The position numbers and the translations under genes were made by a program. Below are positions 23,274-31,398 of a DNA stretch of 33,903 bases, in pieces (within the stretch, counting starts at the first letter, position 1; each line of letters opens with the position of its first letter). The notes below the pieces were generated by a model that saw nothing but the letters and a program-made list of their open reading frames with translations, ran no database searches and was not told the origin of the DNA. Source of the stretch: Candidatus Uhrbacteria bacterium (GTDB lineage: Bacteria > Patescibacteriota > Patescibacteriia > UBA9934); NCBI GenBank assembly GCA_943359325.1, contig CALRHD010000008.1:1-33903 (forward strand), in the 5' to 3' direction.

Positions 23274-23675
23274 ATGAAGAACGGCATGAAAGCGATTCAC
23301 TGGATTATTTTCGCACTTGCGTTTTGGATTATTCTTGCTCCGTTTGTAGGCGACGATATTCTTCGCGTTATGCTTGGCAACATTGCCGCAACACCAGAGG
23401 AGGTTGTCGGCATGCTGCGGTGGGATGACTTTTTCATTGGCCTTGCCATTTCTGTTCTCGGACTCATCGTCGTCACACTTGAACAGCCCACATTGAAAAC
23501 CGCTGGCCTCCGCGCTATGCACTGGATGCAAATCGGCCTCGGAGCATGGATCGCTGCCGCACCGTTTGCACTTGCATTCACCTACGAAGAATTCACATGG
23601 TCGCATTTTGTCACCGGCTTCTTTGTTGCAATCTTTGCTCTCGTCCAAATCAATCTCGAACAGGCAAAACATTGA
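23274..23675 (+). CDS. SPW-repeat membrane protein
   Basis: A 133-residue four-helix membrane protein made of two SPW-type repeats: HWIIFALAFWIILAPFVG at the start and HWMQIGLGAWIAAAPFALAF in the middle, each followed by a second hydrophobic helix. The family is widespread and of unknown function. It ends 17 nt before the transketolase gene. Confidence 0.82.
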   Translation: MKNGMKAIHWIIFALAFWIILAPFVGDDILRVMLGNIAATPEEVVGMLRWDDFFIGLAISVLGLIVVTLEQPTLKTAGLRAMHWMQIGLGAWIAAAPFALAFTYEEFTWSHFVTGFFVAIFALVQINLEQAKH

Positions 23676-23692
23676 TCGCGACAAAAAAATCT

Positions 23693-24577
23693 ATGCCCGC
23701 AGTCCGTCGTGAAGTCCCTAGCCTCACCGAAAAAAAGCTCCTCACGCTCGAAGCAAAAGCAAACGAGATTCGTGAGGATATTTTGCGTATGTTGACGACG
23801 GCAGGCAGCGGCCACAGCGCAGGCCCTCTCGGCATGGCGGATATCTTTACCGCGCTCTACTTTCACGTCCTCCACCATAACGCAAAAAAGCCCACATGGG
23901 CGGAACGCGACCGTCTTTTTTTGAGTAACGGCCACATCGCCCCTGTTCGGTATGTCACCATGGCACATGCGGGTTACCTCCCCAAATCTGAACTCACAAC
24001 ACTCCGAAAATTTGGTTCACGATTGCAGGGTCACCCCGAAGCACGCATGCTTCCCGGGCTCGAAAATACGTCGGGGCCACTCGGTGACGGTTCGTCGCAA
24101 GCCGCAGGCACGGCGTACGCTGCAAAAATGGACGGTGCGGCGTGGCACACTTATTGTGTGATGAGTGACGGCGAACTCGAAGCGGGAATAACGTGGGAAG
24201 CCGCACTCTTCGCCAGTCGTAACCACCTCCACAACCTCACATGGATCATTGACCGAAACAACATCCAAATCGACGGCTACACCGAAGACATCATGCCGCT
24301 CGAACCCTTGCACGAAAAATTTGCCGCATTCGGGTTTCACGTTATCGAAATCGACGGGCATAACATTCGCGAATTTGTCGACGCGTGCGACTTGGCAAAA
24401 GCGACCTTCGAAGCGCCAACGGTCATCATTGCGCACACTATTCCTGGAAAAGGTGTCGACTTTATGGAGTTCGAGCCCGCATGGCACGGTAAAACGCCAA
24501 AAGACAAAACAGAATTGAATGCTGCGTTACGACAACTGCGAACGCTTGGCGGAAAAATTGCATCAGAAATGGATTGA
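23693..24577 (+). CDS. Transketolase, N-terminal (TPP-binding) subunit
   Basis: The 294-residue N-terminal half of a split transketolase. GSGHSAGPLGMADIFTAL, SNGHIAPVRY, GPLGDGSSQAAGTAYAAKM and the TPP/metal motif around MSDGELEAGITWEA to DRNNIQIDG are clear. It transfers two-carbon ketol units between sugar phosphates. The start is ATG 23693 (MPAVRREVP); the frame extends upstream only inside the SPW gene. Stop TGA at 24575-24577; the C-terminal subunit starts 2 nt later. Confidence 0.95.
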   Translation: MPAVRREVPSLTEKKLLTLEAKANEIREDILRMLTTAGSGHSAGPLGMADIFTALYFHVLHHNAKKPTWAERDRLFLSNGHIAPVRYVTMAHAGYLPKSELTTLRKFGSRLQGHPEARMLPGLENTSGPLGDGSSQAAGTAYAAKMDGAAWHTYCVMSDGELEAGITWEAALFASRNHLHNLTWIIDRNNIQIDGYTEDIMPLEPLHEKFAAFGFHVIEIDGHNIREFVDACDLAKATFEAPTVIIAHTIPGKGVDFMEFEPAWHGKTPKDKTELNAALRQLRTLGGKIASEMD

Positions 24578-24579
24578 TT

Positions 24580-25569
24580 ATGCCCATAAACGCCGCAGCA
24601 AAACTTTCGCGCAAACTTTTTGCGAAAGATATACCTGAACTCCCTACCCGTAACGGGTTTGGTGATGGTTTGCTATTACTCGGCGCGAAAAATGAAAAAG
24701 TCGTCGTTTTGTGCGCCGACCTCACCGAGTCAACCCGTGTCGACGCATTCAAAAAAGCATTTCCTGAACGGTTCGTACAGATGGGCGTTTCAGAACAGTC
24801 GCTTGCCGCAATCGCCGCGGGTATGGCGCTTGCGGGAAAAATTCCATTCATTGCGAGCTACGCCTGTTTCTCACCCGGTAGAAACTGGGAACAAATCCGC
24901 ACAACAATTGCGCTCCCCGAAACAAACGTCAAAATTGCAGGCGCACATTCAGGAGTCAGCGTTGGTCCCGACGGCGCGACGCACCAAATGACCGAAGACA
25001 TCGCACTCATGCGCGTACTTCCCAACATGACTGTTTTGGTACCGTGCGACGCCATTGAAACGCGAAAAGCAACCGTTGCCGCAGGCGAAATGCACGGCCC
25101 AGTCTATATTCGTTTTGCCCGAGAAAAAAGTCCTGTTTTTACAACTGAAAAATCCCCTTTTGCGATCGGGAAGGCGAATATTCTCCGAACGGGGAACGAT
25201 GTGGCAATCATTGCCTGCGGCCCTCTTGTCTACGAGGCGCTTCTTGCCGCACGCGACCTCGCAAAAATGGGTGTCGAGGCAACCGTCATCAATAATGCGA
25301 GCGTCAAACCCATGGATGAAGTCACCATTCTCGCCGCAGCAAAACGCTGTAAAGCCGTTGTCACGGTGGAGGAAGCCCAAGCGGCAGGCGGCATGGGGAG
25401 TGCTGTGTGCGAACTCTTGGCCAGCGAATTCCCTTGCCCTGTCGAGCGTATCGGGCTACAAGATGTCTTTGGCCAGTCCGGCACTCCTCGCGAACTCCTC
25501 GAGCACTACCGATTAACGGCACCATGGATAGTAAAAGCGGCACAACGCGTGATCAAGATGAAACGCTAA
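24580..25569 (+). CDS. Transketolase, C-terminal (pyrimidine-binding) subunit
   Basis: The 329-residue partner of the preceding gene. It carries the pyrimidine-binding domain with the activating glutamate region (RFVQMGVSEQSLAAIAAGMA), GAHSGVSVGPDGATHQM, and the C-terminal domain (VVTVEEAQAAGGMGSAVCEL). The start is ATG 24580; TTG 24574 would overlap the upstream stop. Split transketolases of this kind are common in archaea and many bacteria. The stop codon overlaps the stop of the converging toxin gene (CTAA at 25566-25569). Confidence 0.95.
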   Translation: MPINAAAKLSRKLFAKDIPELPTRNGFGDGLLLLGAKNEKVVVLCADLTESTRVDAFKKAFPERFVQMGVSEQSLAAIAAGMALAGKIPFIASYACFSPGRNWEQIRTTIALPETNVKIAGAHSGVSVGPDGATHQMTEDIALMRVLPNMTVLVPCDAIETRKATVAAGEMHGPVYIRFAREKSPVFTTEKSPFAIGKANILRTGNDVAIIACGPLVYEALLAARDLAKMGVEATVINNASVKPMDEVTILAAAKRCKAVVTVEEAQAAGGMGSAVCELLASEFPCPVERIGLQDVFGQSGTPRELLEHYRLTAPWIVKAAQRVIKMKR

Positions 25570-25829
25570 CGGTAAATCTCGCGACGATGACCCACATCAA
25601 AAACCTGTATCGTGTCTTTATCGATAAACTGAAAAAGTATACGATACTCTCTTCCGATACGGAGCGAATAGAGCCCCGCAAGCTCCCCCTTCAATGGCTT
25701 TGTATGAAGACGTGAGTCGAAGGCATCGACACTCAACCATTCCAACGACAAAGCGGTGCGTACTTGCACCGCTTTTGGTAATCCTGCTACGGTTTTGAGA
25801 AATCCCTGTTCATAAACAATTTTACTCAT
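25566..25829 (-). CDS. RelE-family toxin
   Basis: An 87-residue RelE-type toxin. KPLKGELAGLYSLRIGREYR and the ending VFDVGHRREIYR carry the basic residues and terminal Tyr expected of ribosome-dependent mRNA interferases. It starts inside the upstream antitoxin gene (8-nt overlap) and its stop overlaps that of the converging transketolase gene. Confidence 0.9.
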   Translation of the reverse strand: MSKIVYEQGFLKTVAGLPKAVQVRTALSLEWLSVDAFDSRLHTKPLKGELAGLYSLRIGREYRILFQFIDKDTIQVFDVGHRREIYR

Positions 25830-26040
25830 ACGATTTTAGTTCCTTGAGGAATGCTGTCGCACTTGTAAATTTTTTCGTTGGTTTCTCTCCTGCATTCTTC
25901 AGTGCACGTTTCACGAACTCAGACCTGTATTTCCCTTCTCCGTCGCGGCCAATCATGCCAATCACCACCGAACGCAATAACCGCACCTCCGCGAGGACAT
26001 CATTTACGATACTCTTTCGTTGTTTCGCCGCAGTGTTCAT
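25822..26040 (-). CDS. Putative antitoxin of unrecognised family
   Basis: A 72-residue protein directly upstream of, and overlapping, a RelE toxin. MNTAAKQRKSIVNDVLAEVR and FVKRALKNAGEKPTKKFTSA do not match Phd, RelB or MazE signatures that I know, so it is called an antitoxin by position. The start is set at ATG 26040 because a promoter places transcription start at about 26043; the frame extends to ATG 26088 but would then overlap the promoter. Confidence 0.65.
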   Translation of the reverse strand: MNTAAKQRKSIVNDVLAEVRLLRSVVIGMIGRDGEGKYRSEFVKRALKNAGEKPTKKFTSATAFLKELKSYE

Positions 26041-26049
26041 ATGTCCCGA

Positions 26050-26078
26050 GAATAACATAGATGTGCCATTTTTGTCAT
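26050..26078 (-). promoter_or_regulatory. Promoter of the third toxin-antitoxin pair with repeated motif
   Basis: On the minus strand ATGACA (26073-26078), 17 bp, TTATTC (26050-26055), 9 nt before ATG 26040. AAATGACA occurs twice (plus coordinates 26073-26080 and 26083-26090), 10 bp apart; the inner copy overlaps the -35. Confidence 0.55.
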
Positions 26079-26141
26079 TTTCTGTCATTTACGCATCGAC
26101 AGCTATCAAATCCATCAGATATTTGGTACAGTCCGTACACT

Positions 26142-26843
26142 ATGGAGCCAATACGCCTCAATAAATACCTTGTCGACGCAGGGGTATGTTCACGCCGTGC
26201 TGCCGATAAACTCATCATTGAAGGGAAAATTACCATCGACGGTGTTCCTGCGGTTTTGGGCGTCAAGGTAACGGGCACAGAAAAAATTGTCGTCGATGGA
26301 AAACCTGTTATTGTAGGAGAAAAACATCGCGTGATCATCGCCTACCACAAACCCGTCGGCATTATTTGCACGAGCGACCCAAATGCACAAGACAACATTG
26401 TTGAAGCCGTTGGCTATCCTGAACGCATTTTTCACATTGGCCGCCTCGACGTTGCCTCAAGCGGGCTCATTCTCCTCACGAATGACGGCGAAATCGTCAA
26501 CAAAATCCTCCGCGCCGAGGGCAATCACCAAAAAGAATACATCGTAAAAGTCGACGTTGACGTGACCGAAGAAAAACTCGTTCTGCTCCGCAACGGCGTC
26601 GACATCGGCGACCATCACAAAACGCTTCCTGCCAAAGTCATCAAAATGGGACCAAAAATGTTCGCCGTAACCATCATCGAAGGGCGCAATCGTCAAATTC
26701 GCCGCATGTGCGAAGCCGCTGGACTTATCGTCGTTGGCCTCAAACGCATTCGCGTCATTAACATCATGCTCGACAACATTCCCCCCGGAAAATGGCGGCA
26801 TCTCACGCCTGCTGAGGAGAAAAAGTTGCTCGCCTCGTTGTAA
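26142..26843 (+). CDS. 23S rRNA pseudouridine synthase, RluB/RluF (RsuA) family
   Basis: A 233-residue enzyme that isomerises a specific uridine in large-subunit rRNA. An N-terminal S4 RNA-binding domain (RLNKYLVDAGVCSRRAADKL) is followed by the catalytic domain with HIGRLDVASSGLILLTNDGE; the catalytic Asp is D103. GRNRQIRRMCEAAG and PPGKWRHLTPAE complete the RsuA-family pattern, closest to RluF/RluB. The target base is not assigned. The start ATG 26142 is 9 nt after TACAGT (26127-26132), another probable leaderless mRNA. Confidence 0.93.
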   Translation: MEPIRLNKYLVDAGVCSRRAADKLIIEGKITIDGVPAVLGVKVTGTEKIVVDGKPVIVGEKHRVIIAYHKPVGIICTSDPNAQDNIVEAVGYPERIFHIGRLDVASSGLILLTNDGEIVNKILRAEGNHQKEYIVKVDVDVTEEKLVLLRNGVDIGDHHKTLPAKVIKMGPKMFAVTIIEGRNRQIRRMCEAAGLIVVGLKRIRVINIMLDNIPPGKWRHLTPAEEKKLLASL

Positions 26844-26851
26844 TACGACCC

Positions 26852-27382
26852 ATGCACATACTTTTCCTCATTCTCCTCGTATTCGTTATTTCCGCAGCCG
26901 TGGCGGGTATTTCTGCGGCGCCGTGGGTGCCAACGAAACCGTCACAACGCAAGCGGCTCCTCAAAAATCTCACACTCTCTGACACTGAAATCATCGTCGA
27001 CCTCGGTTGCGGCGACGGATCAATGCTCTTTGCTGTTTCTCGCCTCTACCCAAACGCCACATGCATTGGCTACGACATTTCTCTCCTCCCTCTTTGCATT
27101 GGCTGGATGCGGAAGCTCCTTGGTGGTAAGCGGTATTGCAACGTCCACATCCGTTTCGGAAATCTTTTTCGCATCAATCTCACTGACGCCGACGTCATTT
27201 TCGTCTTTCTCATGGCGAAAGCGTACCCACGCCTCGTCACCATGTTTCAAGATACGCTCAAAAATACATGTCGCGTTGTTGTCGAAGCATGGCCATTGCC
27301 AGACGTCATACCCTCACAAGTAATCAACGAAGAGAACATGCTCACCGTGTATATCTACGAAGGCAAAAGCTTCAAAAAGTGA
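26852..27382 (+). CDS. Membrane-anchored SAM-dependent methyltransferase
   Basis: A 176-residue protein: an N-terminal transmembrane helix (3-22), a short APWVPTKPSQRKRLL linker, then a small class I methyltransferase with the SAM-binding motif VDLGCGDG (49-56) and IGYDIS as motif II. The membrane tether followed by P-W/F-V-P-T is a layout I associate with CPR methyltransferases. Substrate unknown. It starts 8 nt after the pseudouridine synthase stop. Confidence 0.82.
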   Translation: MHILFLILLVFVISAAVAGISAAPWVPTKPSQRKRLLKNLTLSDTEIIVDLGCGDGSMLFAVSRLYPNATCIGYDISLLPLCIGWMRKLLGGKRYCNVHIRFGNLFRINLTDADVIFVFLMAKAYPRLVTMFQDTLKNTCRVVVEAWPLPDVIPSQVINEENMLTVYIYEGKSFKK

Positions 27383-27397
27383 TAAAGTGAGGTGGCT

Positions 27398-28372
27398 ATG
27401 CTCGATCTCTTCACCATTGGGGACATTAAACTCGACACGTTTATCATGCTTCCCGAGGCAAGCGTGATGTGCGGCCTAAAAGACGCAGGCTGTAAGTTGT
27501 GCCTTGACTACGGCGCAAAGATTCCTGTCGACCACACATCGTCACAAATAGCAGGCAGTGCGCCAAACGTCGCTGTCGGCATTGCCCGCATGGGCAAAAA
27601 ATCGGCTGTCGTAAGCCTCATGGGCAAAGACATCACCCACACGCTTGCCGTCGAATTTCTCAAAAAAAACAATGTTGAAACGCGCTACGTGAAGGCTGCT
27701 GCAAGCCGCAGTTCAAGTTTCGCCGCCGTGTTGACGTTCCGCGGGGAGTCAACGCAACTTGCCGTTCACGGCAACGCCGACTACACCCTCCCCACTCCCC
27801 CACCAAAAGCCGCATGGATGCATATTGCCGAACTCGGCAAAGGCTACGAACGCCTCTATCGCGAGATTATTGCCTACGCAAAAGCAAACGACGTTCGCAT
27901 CAGTTTCAACCCAGGGGAGGTACAGCTCCGCGAGCGCAAAAAAGAACTGTTGGCACTCATCAATACAAGCGAAGTCTTATTTGTAAACCGCAAAGAAGCA
28001 GCGACACTCCTCGAGGTTGCCCCGTCAACCGCCATACCGAGCCTCCTCAAAAAACTTTACACGCTTGGCGCAGACGACGTCGTCATCACCGACGGCAAAA
28101 ACGGTGCCTACGCCTACGATGGGAAAACCATGTACTATACTCCCGTATTCCCCGGAAAACGTATCGAAGCGACTGGTGCCGGCGACGCGTTTGCGAGCGG
28201 CTACATCGGAGCACTCATTCACGAAAGAACCACCAAAGAAGCGCTTTGCTGGGGCTCAGTGAACGCCGTGTCGGTCATTGGAAGTATTGGCCCTACCGAC
28301 GGCCTTCTCTCTCACAAAACCATCATCGATCGCCTCGCTAAACGTCAAAGCTACAAAACCCAAATCCTATGA
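27398..28372 (+). CDS. PfkB-family sugar kinase 1
   Basis: A 324-residue ribokinase/PfkB-family kinase. The N-terminal glycine motif is AGSAPNVAVGIARMG (about 52-66) and the C-terminal signature EATGAGDAFASGYI places the catalytic base at D263. It phosphorylates a sugar or sugar phosphate with ATP; substrate not assigned. The start is ATG 27398, with GAGGTGG about 6 nt upstream as a ribosome site; GTG 27392 is less likely. It overlaps the downstream DUF2090 gene by 4 nt (ATGA), so the two proteins are translationally coupled. In some bacteria these two domains are fused in one IolC-like protein. Confidence 0.92.
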   Translation: MLDLFTIGDIKLDTFIMLPEASVMCGLKDAGCKLCLDYGAKIPVDHTSSQIAGSAPNVAVGIARMGKKSAVVSLMGKDITHTLAVEFLKKNNVETRYVKAAASRSSSFAAVLTFRGESTQLAVHGNADYTLPTPPPKAAWMHIAELGKGYERLYREIIAYAKANDVRISFNPGEVQLRERKKELLALINTSEVLFVNRKEAATLLEVAPSTAIPSLLKKLYTLGADDVVITDGKNGAYAYDGKTMYYTPVFPGKRIEATGAGDAFASGYIGALIHERTTKEALCWGSVNAVSVIGSIGPTDGLLSHKTIIDRLAKRQSYKTQIL

Positions 28373-29199
28373 TGATTCCACTCTTTATCCTCCCCTTCGA
28401 CCACCGTGGTAGCTTTGCGCTCGATCTGCTCGACGTCACATTCCCCGTCCATGGAAAAAACAAAAAAATACTCGAGGAGTGTAAAATGATGATTTACGAA
28501 GCGGTATTAGAGGCAAAAAGTACATATCGTGGCAGTGGGGCGCTCGGTGTCCTCGTCGACGAAGAACTGGGAAGTGCGGTGATTCGTCGTGCAAAAAAAG
28601 ATGGCATTCCTCTTTCGCTCACCACCGAAGCAAGTGGGCACGATGTGTTTCGCTTCGTACACGGCGCAGCGTTTGGTGTAGTGCTCAACAAAATTCACCC
28701 CACATGGGCAAAGGCGCTTGCCTATTACACGGTTGGTGACGAAAAGAAAAACAAAGCAACACGAAAAAAGCTACGGCAACTTTCTGATTTTTGTGAAAAA
28801 GAAGGGATCGACTTTATGTTGGAAGTGCTCGTAGGAGAAGAAAAAGGAAAAGGGAAAGAGGAAAGTGTCTCCGCAATGATTCGTGAGATGCAAAATGATG
28901 GCATTGCGCCGAGCATTTGGAAATTAGAAGGTTTAGAAAAAGCGCGCGACTGGGACGTTGTTGCAAAAACAGCAAATGCGCCACTCATCGTTCTTGGGCG
29001 TGGAGAGTCGCAAAAACAGGTTGACGCATGGGTAAAATCTGCAGCACAGAGTGGTCGCGTTATGGGCTTTGCAATCGGGCGCACAGTTTTTCTCAAACCG
29101 TTGCAACAATACATCGCAGGAACACTTACCAAAAAATCCACAATCACCACTATCGCCAAGAACTACGTGCATGCCATAAAAGTTTGGGAGGATGCATGA
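28369..29199 (+). CDS. DUF2090 aldolase-like TIM-barrel protein
   Basis: A 276-residue protein of the DUF2090 family, related to class I aldolases and found fused to the kinase IolC in inositol catabolism. It opens with LFILPFDHRGSF (D11-H12-R13). VLVDEELG (D64, E65), VVLNKIHPTW and PSIWKLEGLE (K185, a candidate Schiff-base lysine) fit a sugar-phosphate aldolase barrel. Real activity unproven. Start ATG 28369 or 28372. Lies between two PfkB kinases; 12 nt separate it from the second. Confidence 0.8.
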   Translation: MMIPLFILPFDHRGSFALDLLDVTFPVHGKNKKILEECKMMIYEAVLEAKSTYRGSGALGVLVDEELGSAVIRRAKKDGIPLSLTTEASGHDVFRFVHGAAFGVVLNKIHPTWAKALAYYTVGDEKKNKATRKKLRQLSDFCEKEGIDFMLEVLVGEEKGKGKEESVSAMIREMQNDGIAPSIWKLEGLEKARDWDVVAKTANAPLIVLGRGESQKQVDAWVKSAAQSGRVMGFAIGRTVFLKPLQQYIAGTLTKKSTITTIAKNYVHAIKVWEDA

Positions 29200-29211
29200 T
29201 AGAATGAACAT

Positions 29212-30189
29212 ATGCTCGACGTTATTACTATCGGCGCGGCAGTGAGGGACGTGTTCCTCGTGTCGAAAGCCTTTATGCTCATTCCCCTGCCCGAACTTGG
29301 CGGGAATTTTGCGGAATGTGTTGCACTCGGAAGTAAAATCGACGTAGAGACACTCGTTATCACAAGCGGCGGAGGTGCAACAAACGCTGCAGTGACGTTT
29401 CGCAGGCTGGGGTTCAAAACAGCAGCAATCAGCCGTGTGGGCGACGACGACGCGGGGCTCAGCATTATCGACGAACTGAAAAACGAAAAAATCGAAACAG
29501 ACCTCATAAAAAAAATAAAAAACGGCCAAACGGCGTACAGCACCATTTTGACGGCGGTAAACGGCGAAAGGACGATTCTCACTTATCGCGGCGTTTCTCA
29601 CGGATGGAAAGAAAGCGACATCCCTGCAGCAAAAATCAAAGCAGGATGGCTCTATATCACATCTCTCGGAGGCAATATGCCTCCACTCATCGCAGCACTT
29701 CGTCATGCAAAAATTCGCACCATGGCGGTAGCATGGAACCCTGGAAACGCCGAACTCAAACTGGGGCTGCGTGCACTCGACCCCATTTTGCGTCAGGTGC
29801 ATGTGCTGCTCCTCAATCTCGAGGAAGCGCAGCAACTCACCGGCCTCCAAACAACGGATGTCAAAGAAATTGCCGCAAAGCTCACTCGCCCAGGAATGAC
29901 GATCCTTCTTACCGACGGCACAAATGGTACACACGCATTTCAAGATGGTCATCATTGGCATGCAGGAACGAGAAGTGTGCGATCTGTTTCGCGAACAGGA
30001 GCGGGAGATGCATTTGGCTCTGGTTTTGTTGCAGCAAAAATGCGCGGGCTTGAAATTGCGGATGCACTCCGCGTCGCAACGCTCAACGCTGAATCGGTTA
30101 TTGGCCAATTCGGTGCCAAAGCAGGCATTCTCCGTGCATGGCCAACAAAAAAACAAATGTCCGACGTGCCAATCAGCACACTTTCCTAG
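29212..30189 (+). CDS. PfkB-family sugar kinase 2
   Basis: A 325-residue PfkB/ribokinase-family kinase, clearly distinct from kinase 1. SGGGATNAAVTFRRLGFKTA (about 52-71) and SRTGAGDAFGSGFV (catalytic D266) are the family signatures. An extended -10 box (TGA-TAGAAT, 29197-29205) ends 6 nt before the ATG, so it may also have its own leaderless transcript. Substrate unknown; it could phosphorylate a sugar monophosphate and so stand in for a missing 6-phosphofructokinase (inference). Confidence 0.9.
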   Translation: MLDVITIGAAVRDVFLVSKAFMLIPLPELGGNFAECVALGSKIDVETLVITSGGGATNAAVTFRRLGFKTAAISRVGDDDAGLSIIDELKNEKIETDLIKKIKNGQTAYSTILTAVNGERTILTYRGVSHGWKESDIPAAKIKAGWLYITSLGGNMPPLIAALRHAKIRTMAVAWNPGNAELKLGLRALDPILRQVHVLLLNLEEAQQLTGLQTTDVKEIAAKLTRPGMTILLTDGTNGTHAFQDGHHWHAGTRSVRSVSRTGAGDAFGSGFVAAKMRGLEIADALRVATLNAESVIGQFGAKAGILRAWPTKKQMSDVPISTLS

Positions 30190-30198
30190 CTTTTATCT

Positions 30199-30513
30199 AT
30201 GTCTGACTACGATTTTTCCGAATACATCGACGCGTCGATTGACCGTTACACCGCCTCAATAACAAATGCCCGTCTCGATAAAGAAGGGCAGCCGCCAAAA
30301 AGTACGCTTACGATTACCGGCACAAATGATGTCATTTTTGGCAGCTGGACGCTTGGCGTAAAAGAATTTTTTACGAACGACCCTGATACAAACATTATCA
30401 CATCGGGAACATGGAACGTCGACAAACGGTGCTACACGCATGAAATCTGGACGGGCGACTACACTCCCGGCACACCACTTACCGAACATACGCAGCGAGA
30501 ATTTCGCTTTTGA
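30199..30513 (+). CDS. Small hypothetical protein
   Basis: A 104-residue soluble acidic protein. It opens with MSDYDFSEYIDASIDRYTAS; a beta-rich segment follows (KSTLTITGTNDVIFGSWTLG, TSGTWNVDKRCYTHEIWTGD). No family recognised and no signal peptide. It starts 9 nt after kinase 2 and may be co-transcribed with it. Confidence 0.65.
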   Translation: MSDYDFSEYIDASIDRYTASITNARLDKEGQPPKSTLTITGTNDVIFGSWTLGVKEFFTNDPDTNIITSGTWNVDKRCYTHEIWTGDYTPGTPLTEHTQREFRF

Positions 30514-30553
30514 CACCGAAGCGCACAACTCTCCACTCAAAACATAACCCAAG

Positions 30554-30622
30554 TTTGTCATTCCCGCGTAGGCGGGAATCCAAAGCAATACACTGGATCC
30601 CCATATTCACGGGGATAACAAA
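30554..30622. repeat. Dispersed palindromic element, WIPAYAGMT type
   Basis: Two palindromes in inverted orientation: ATTCCCGC/GCGGGAAT (30560-30567/30572-30579), and ATCCCC/GGGGAT (30597-30602/30611-30616), flanked by TTTGTCA and AACAAA. One frame encodes WIPAYAGMT, the familiar spurious peptide of a repeat found in many bacterial genomes. Intergenic, no coding role. Confidence 0.75.
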
Positions 30623-30684
30623 GCAATGATTATCCGTACACAAGGCCTCGGCTCACGCCGGTGAAAATGCTTATGACAAGCGTA

Positions 30685-30693
30685 TGCTATACT
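30685..30693 (+). promoter_or_regulatory. Extended -10 promoter of the exported-protein gene
   Basis: TGC-TATACT, an extended -10 box, ends 8 nt before ATG 30702, predicting a leaderless transcript. Confidence 0.55.
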
Positions 30694-30701
30694 CACCGCA
30701 T

Positions 30702-31385
30702 ATGAACTCCTCCCCGAGTAAAATCCATACATGGATCATCGTACTCCTCTTTTGGATTATTGCGCTCCTCGTGTTTGGGATTGGTTACATGGTGTACCAG
30801 AACCAAAGTGATGACACGGTCGACGTCACAACAGGCGGTGCAGAAGCGTCGTGCAACGAAGCAGTTGCGGACGCGCTTGCTGCAAAAGTTTGCGATGTCC
30901 CTGCACAAGAAAAAGCAACGTTTACGGACTCGTTCATGCCGCTGACGTTCCAATACTTCAAAGGTTGGCATATCTACTCGTACACAAACGGCGGAACAGG
31001 AGCGACTACGGTGAACGTAAGCGAAAACCCGTTGAGCGGCTGCTCGGAATGTAGTGGCTACACTACACCGCATGGCTCTATAAACATCGCGAGCAGAAAA
31101 TTGACGACGGGAGAAACTGGGAAAACAGTATTTGCAAAAAAGATCGCCGACCTGACCGCTGACACAAATATTACGATAACATCGCAATCAGAAAGCGCGA
31201 CAGGAGGTGCTGTTGCATGGGCCGACAACACTCCGTGCGATGGCGTAGGTTGTGCGTCGGGCAAGTACGAAACATGGTACTCGTCAACGGAAAAATATCT
31301 CTTCGTCGCCGGTCTCGAAGCTGATGGCTCGGCAGAACGCAGCGCAGCGTGGACACTGTTCGTCTCCACTGCAACCGCACAATAG
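30702..31385 (+). CDS. Membrane-anchored extracytoplasmic protein with cysteines
   Basis: A 227-residue protein with one N-terminal transmembrane helix (about 11-32) and an external domain of about 190 residues. It has cysteines spread over four places (ASCNE, KVCDV, GCSECSG, PCDGVGC), suggesting disulfides or metal binding. No family recognised. Its own extended -10 promoter ends 8 nt before the ATG, and a strong terminator follows the stop, so it is monocistronic. Confidence 0.75.
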   Translation: MNSSPSKIHTWIIVLLFWIIALLVFGIGYMVYQNQSDDTVDVTTGGAEASCNEAVADALAAKVCDVPAQEKATFTDSFMPLTFQYFKGWHIYSYTNGGTGATTVNVSENPLSGCSECSGYTTPHGSINIASRKLTTGETGKTVFAKKIADLTADTNITITSQSESATGGAVAWADNTPCDGVGCASGKYETWYSSTEKYLFVAGLEADGSAERSAAWTLFVSTATAQ

Positions 31386-31398
31386 AAAATAATGTTAC

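Noticed and set aside
30256-30588. ORF containing WIPAYAGMT on the minus strand
   Set aside because: Known spurious translation of a dispersed palindrome; it also overlaps a plausible plus-strand gene.
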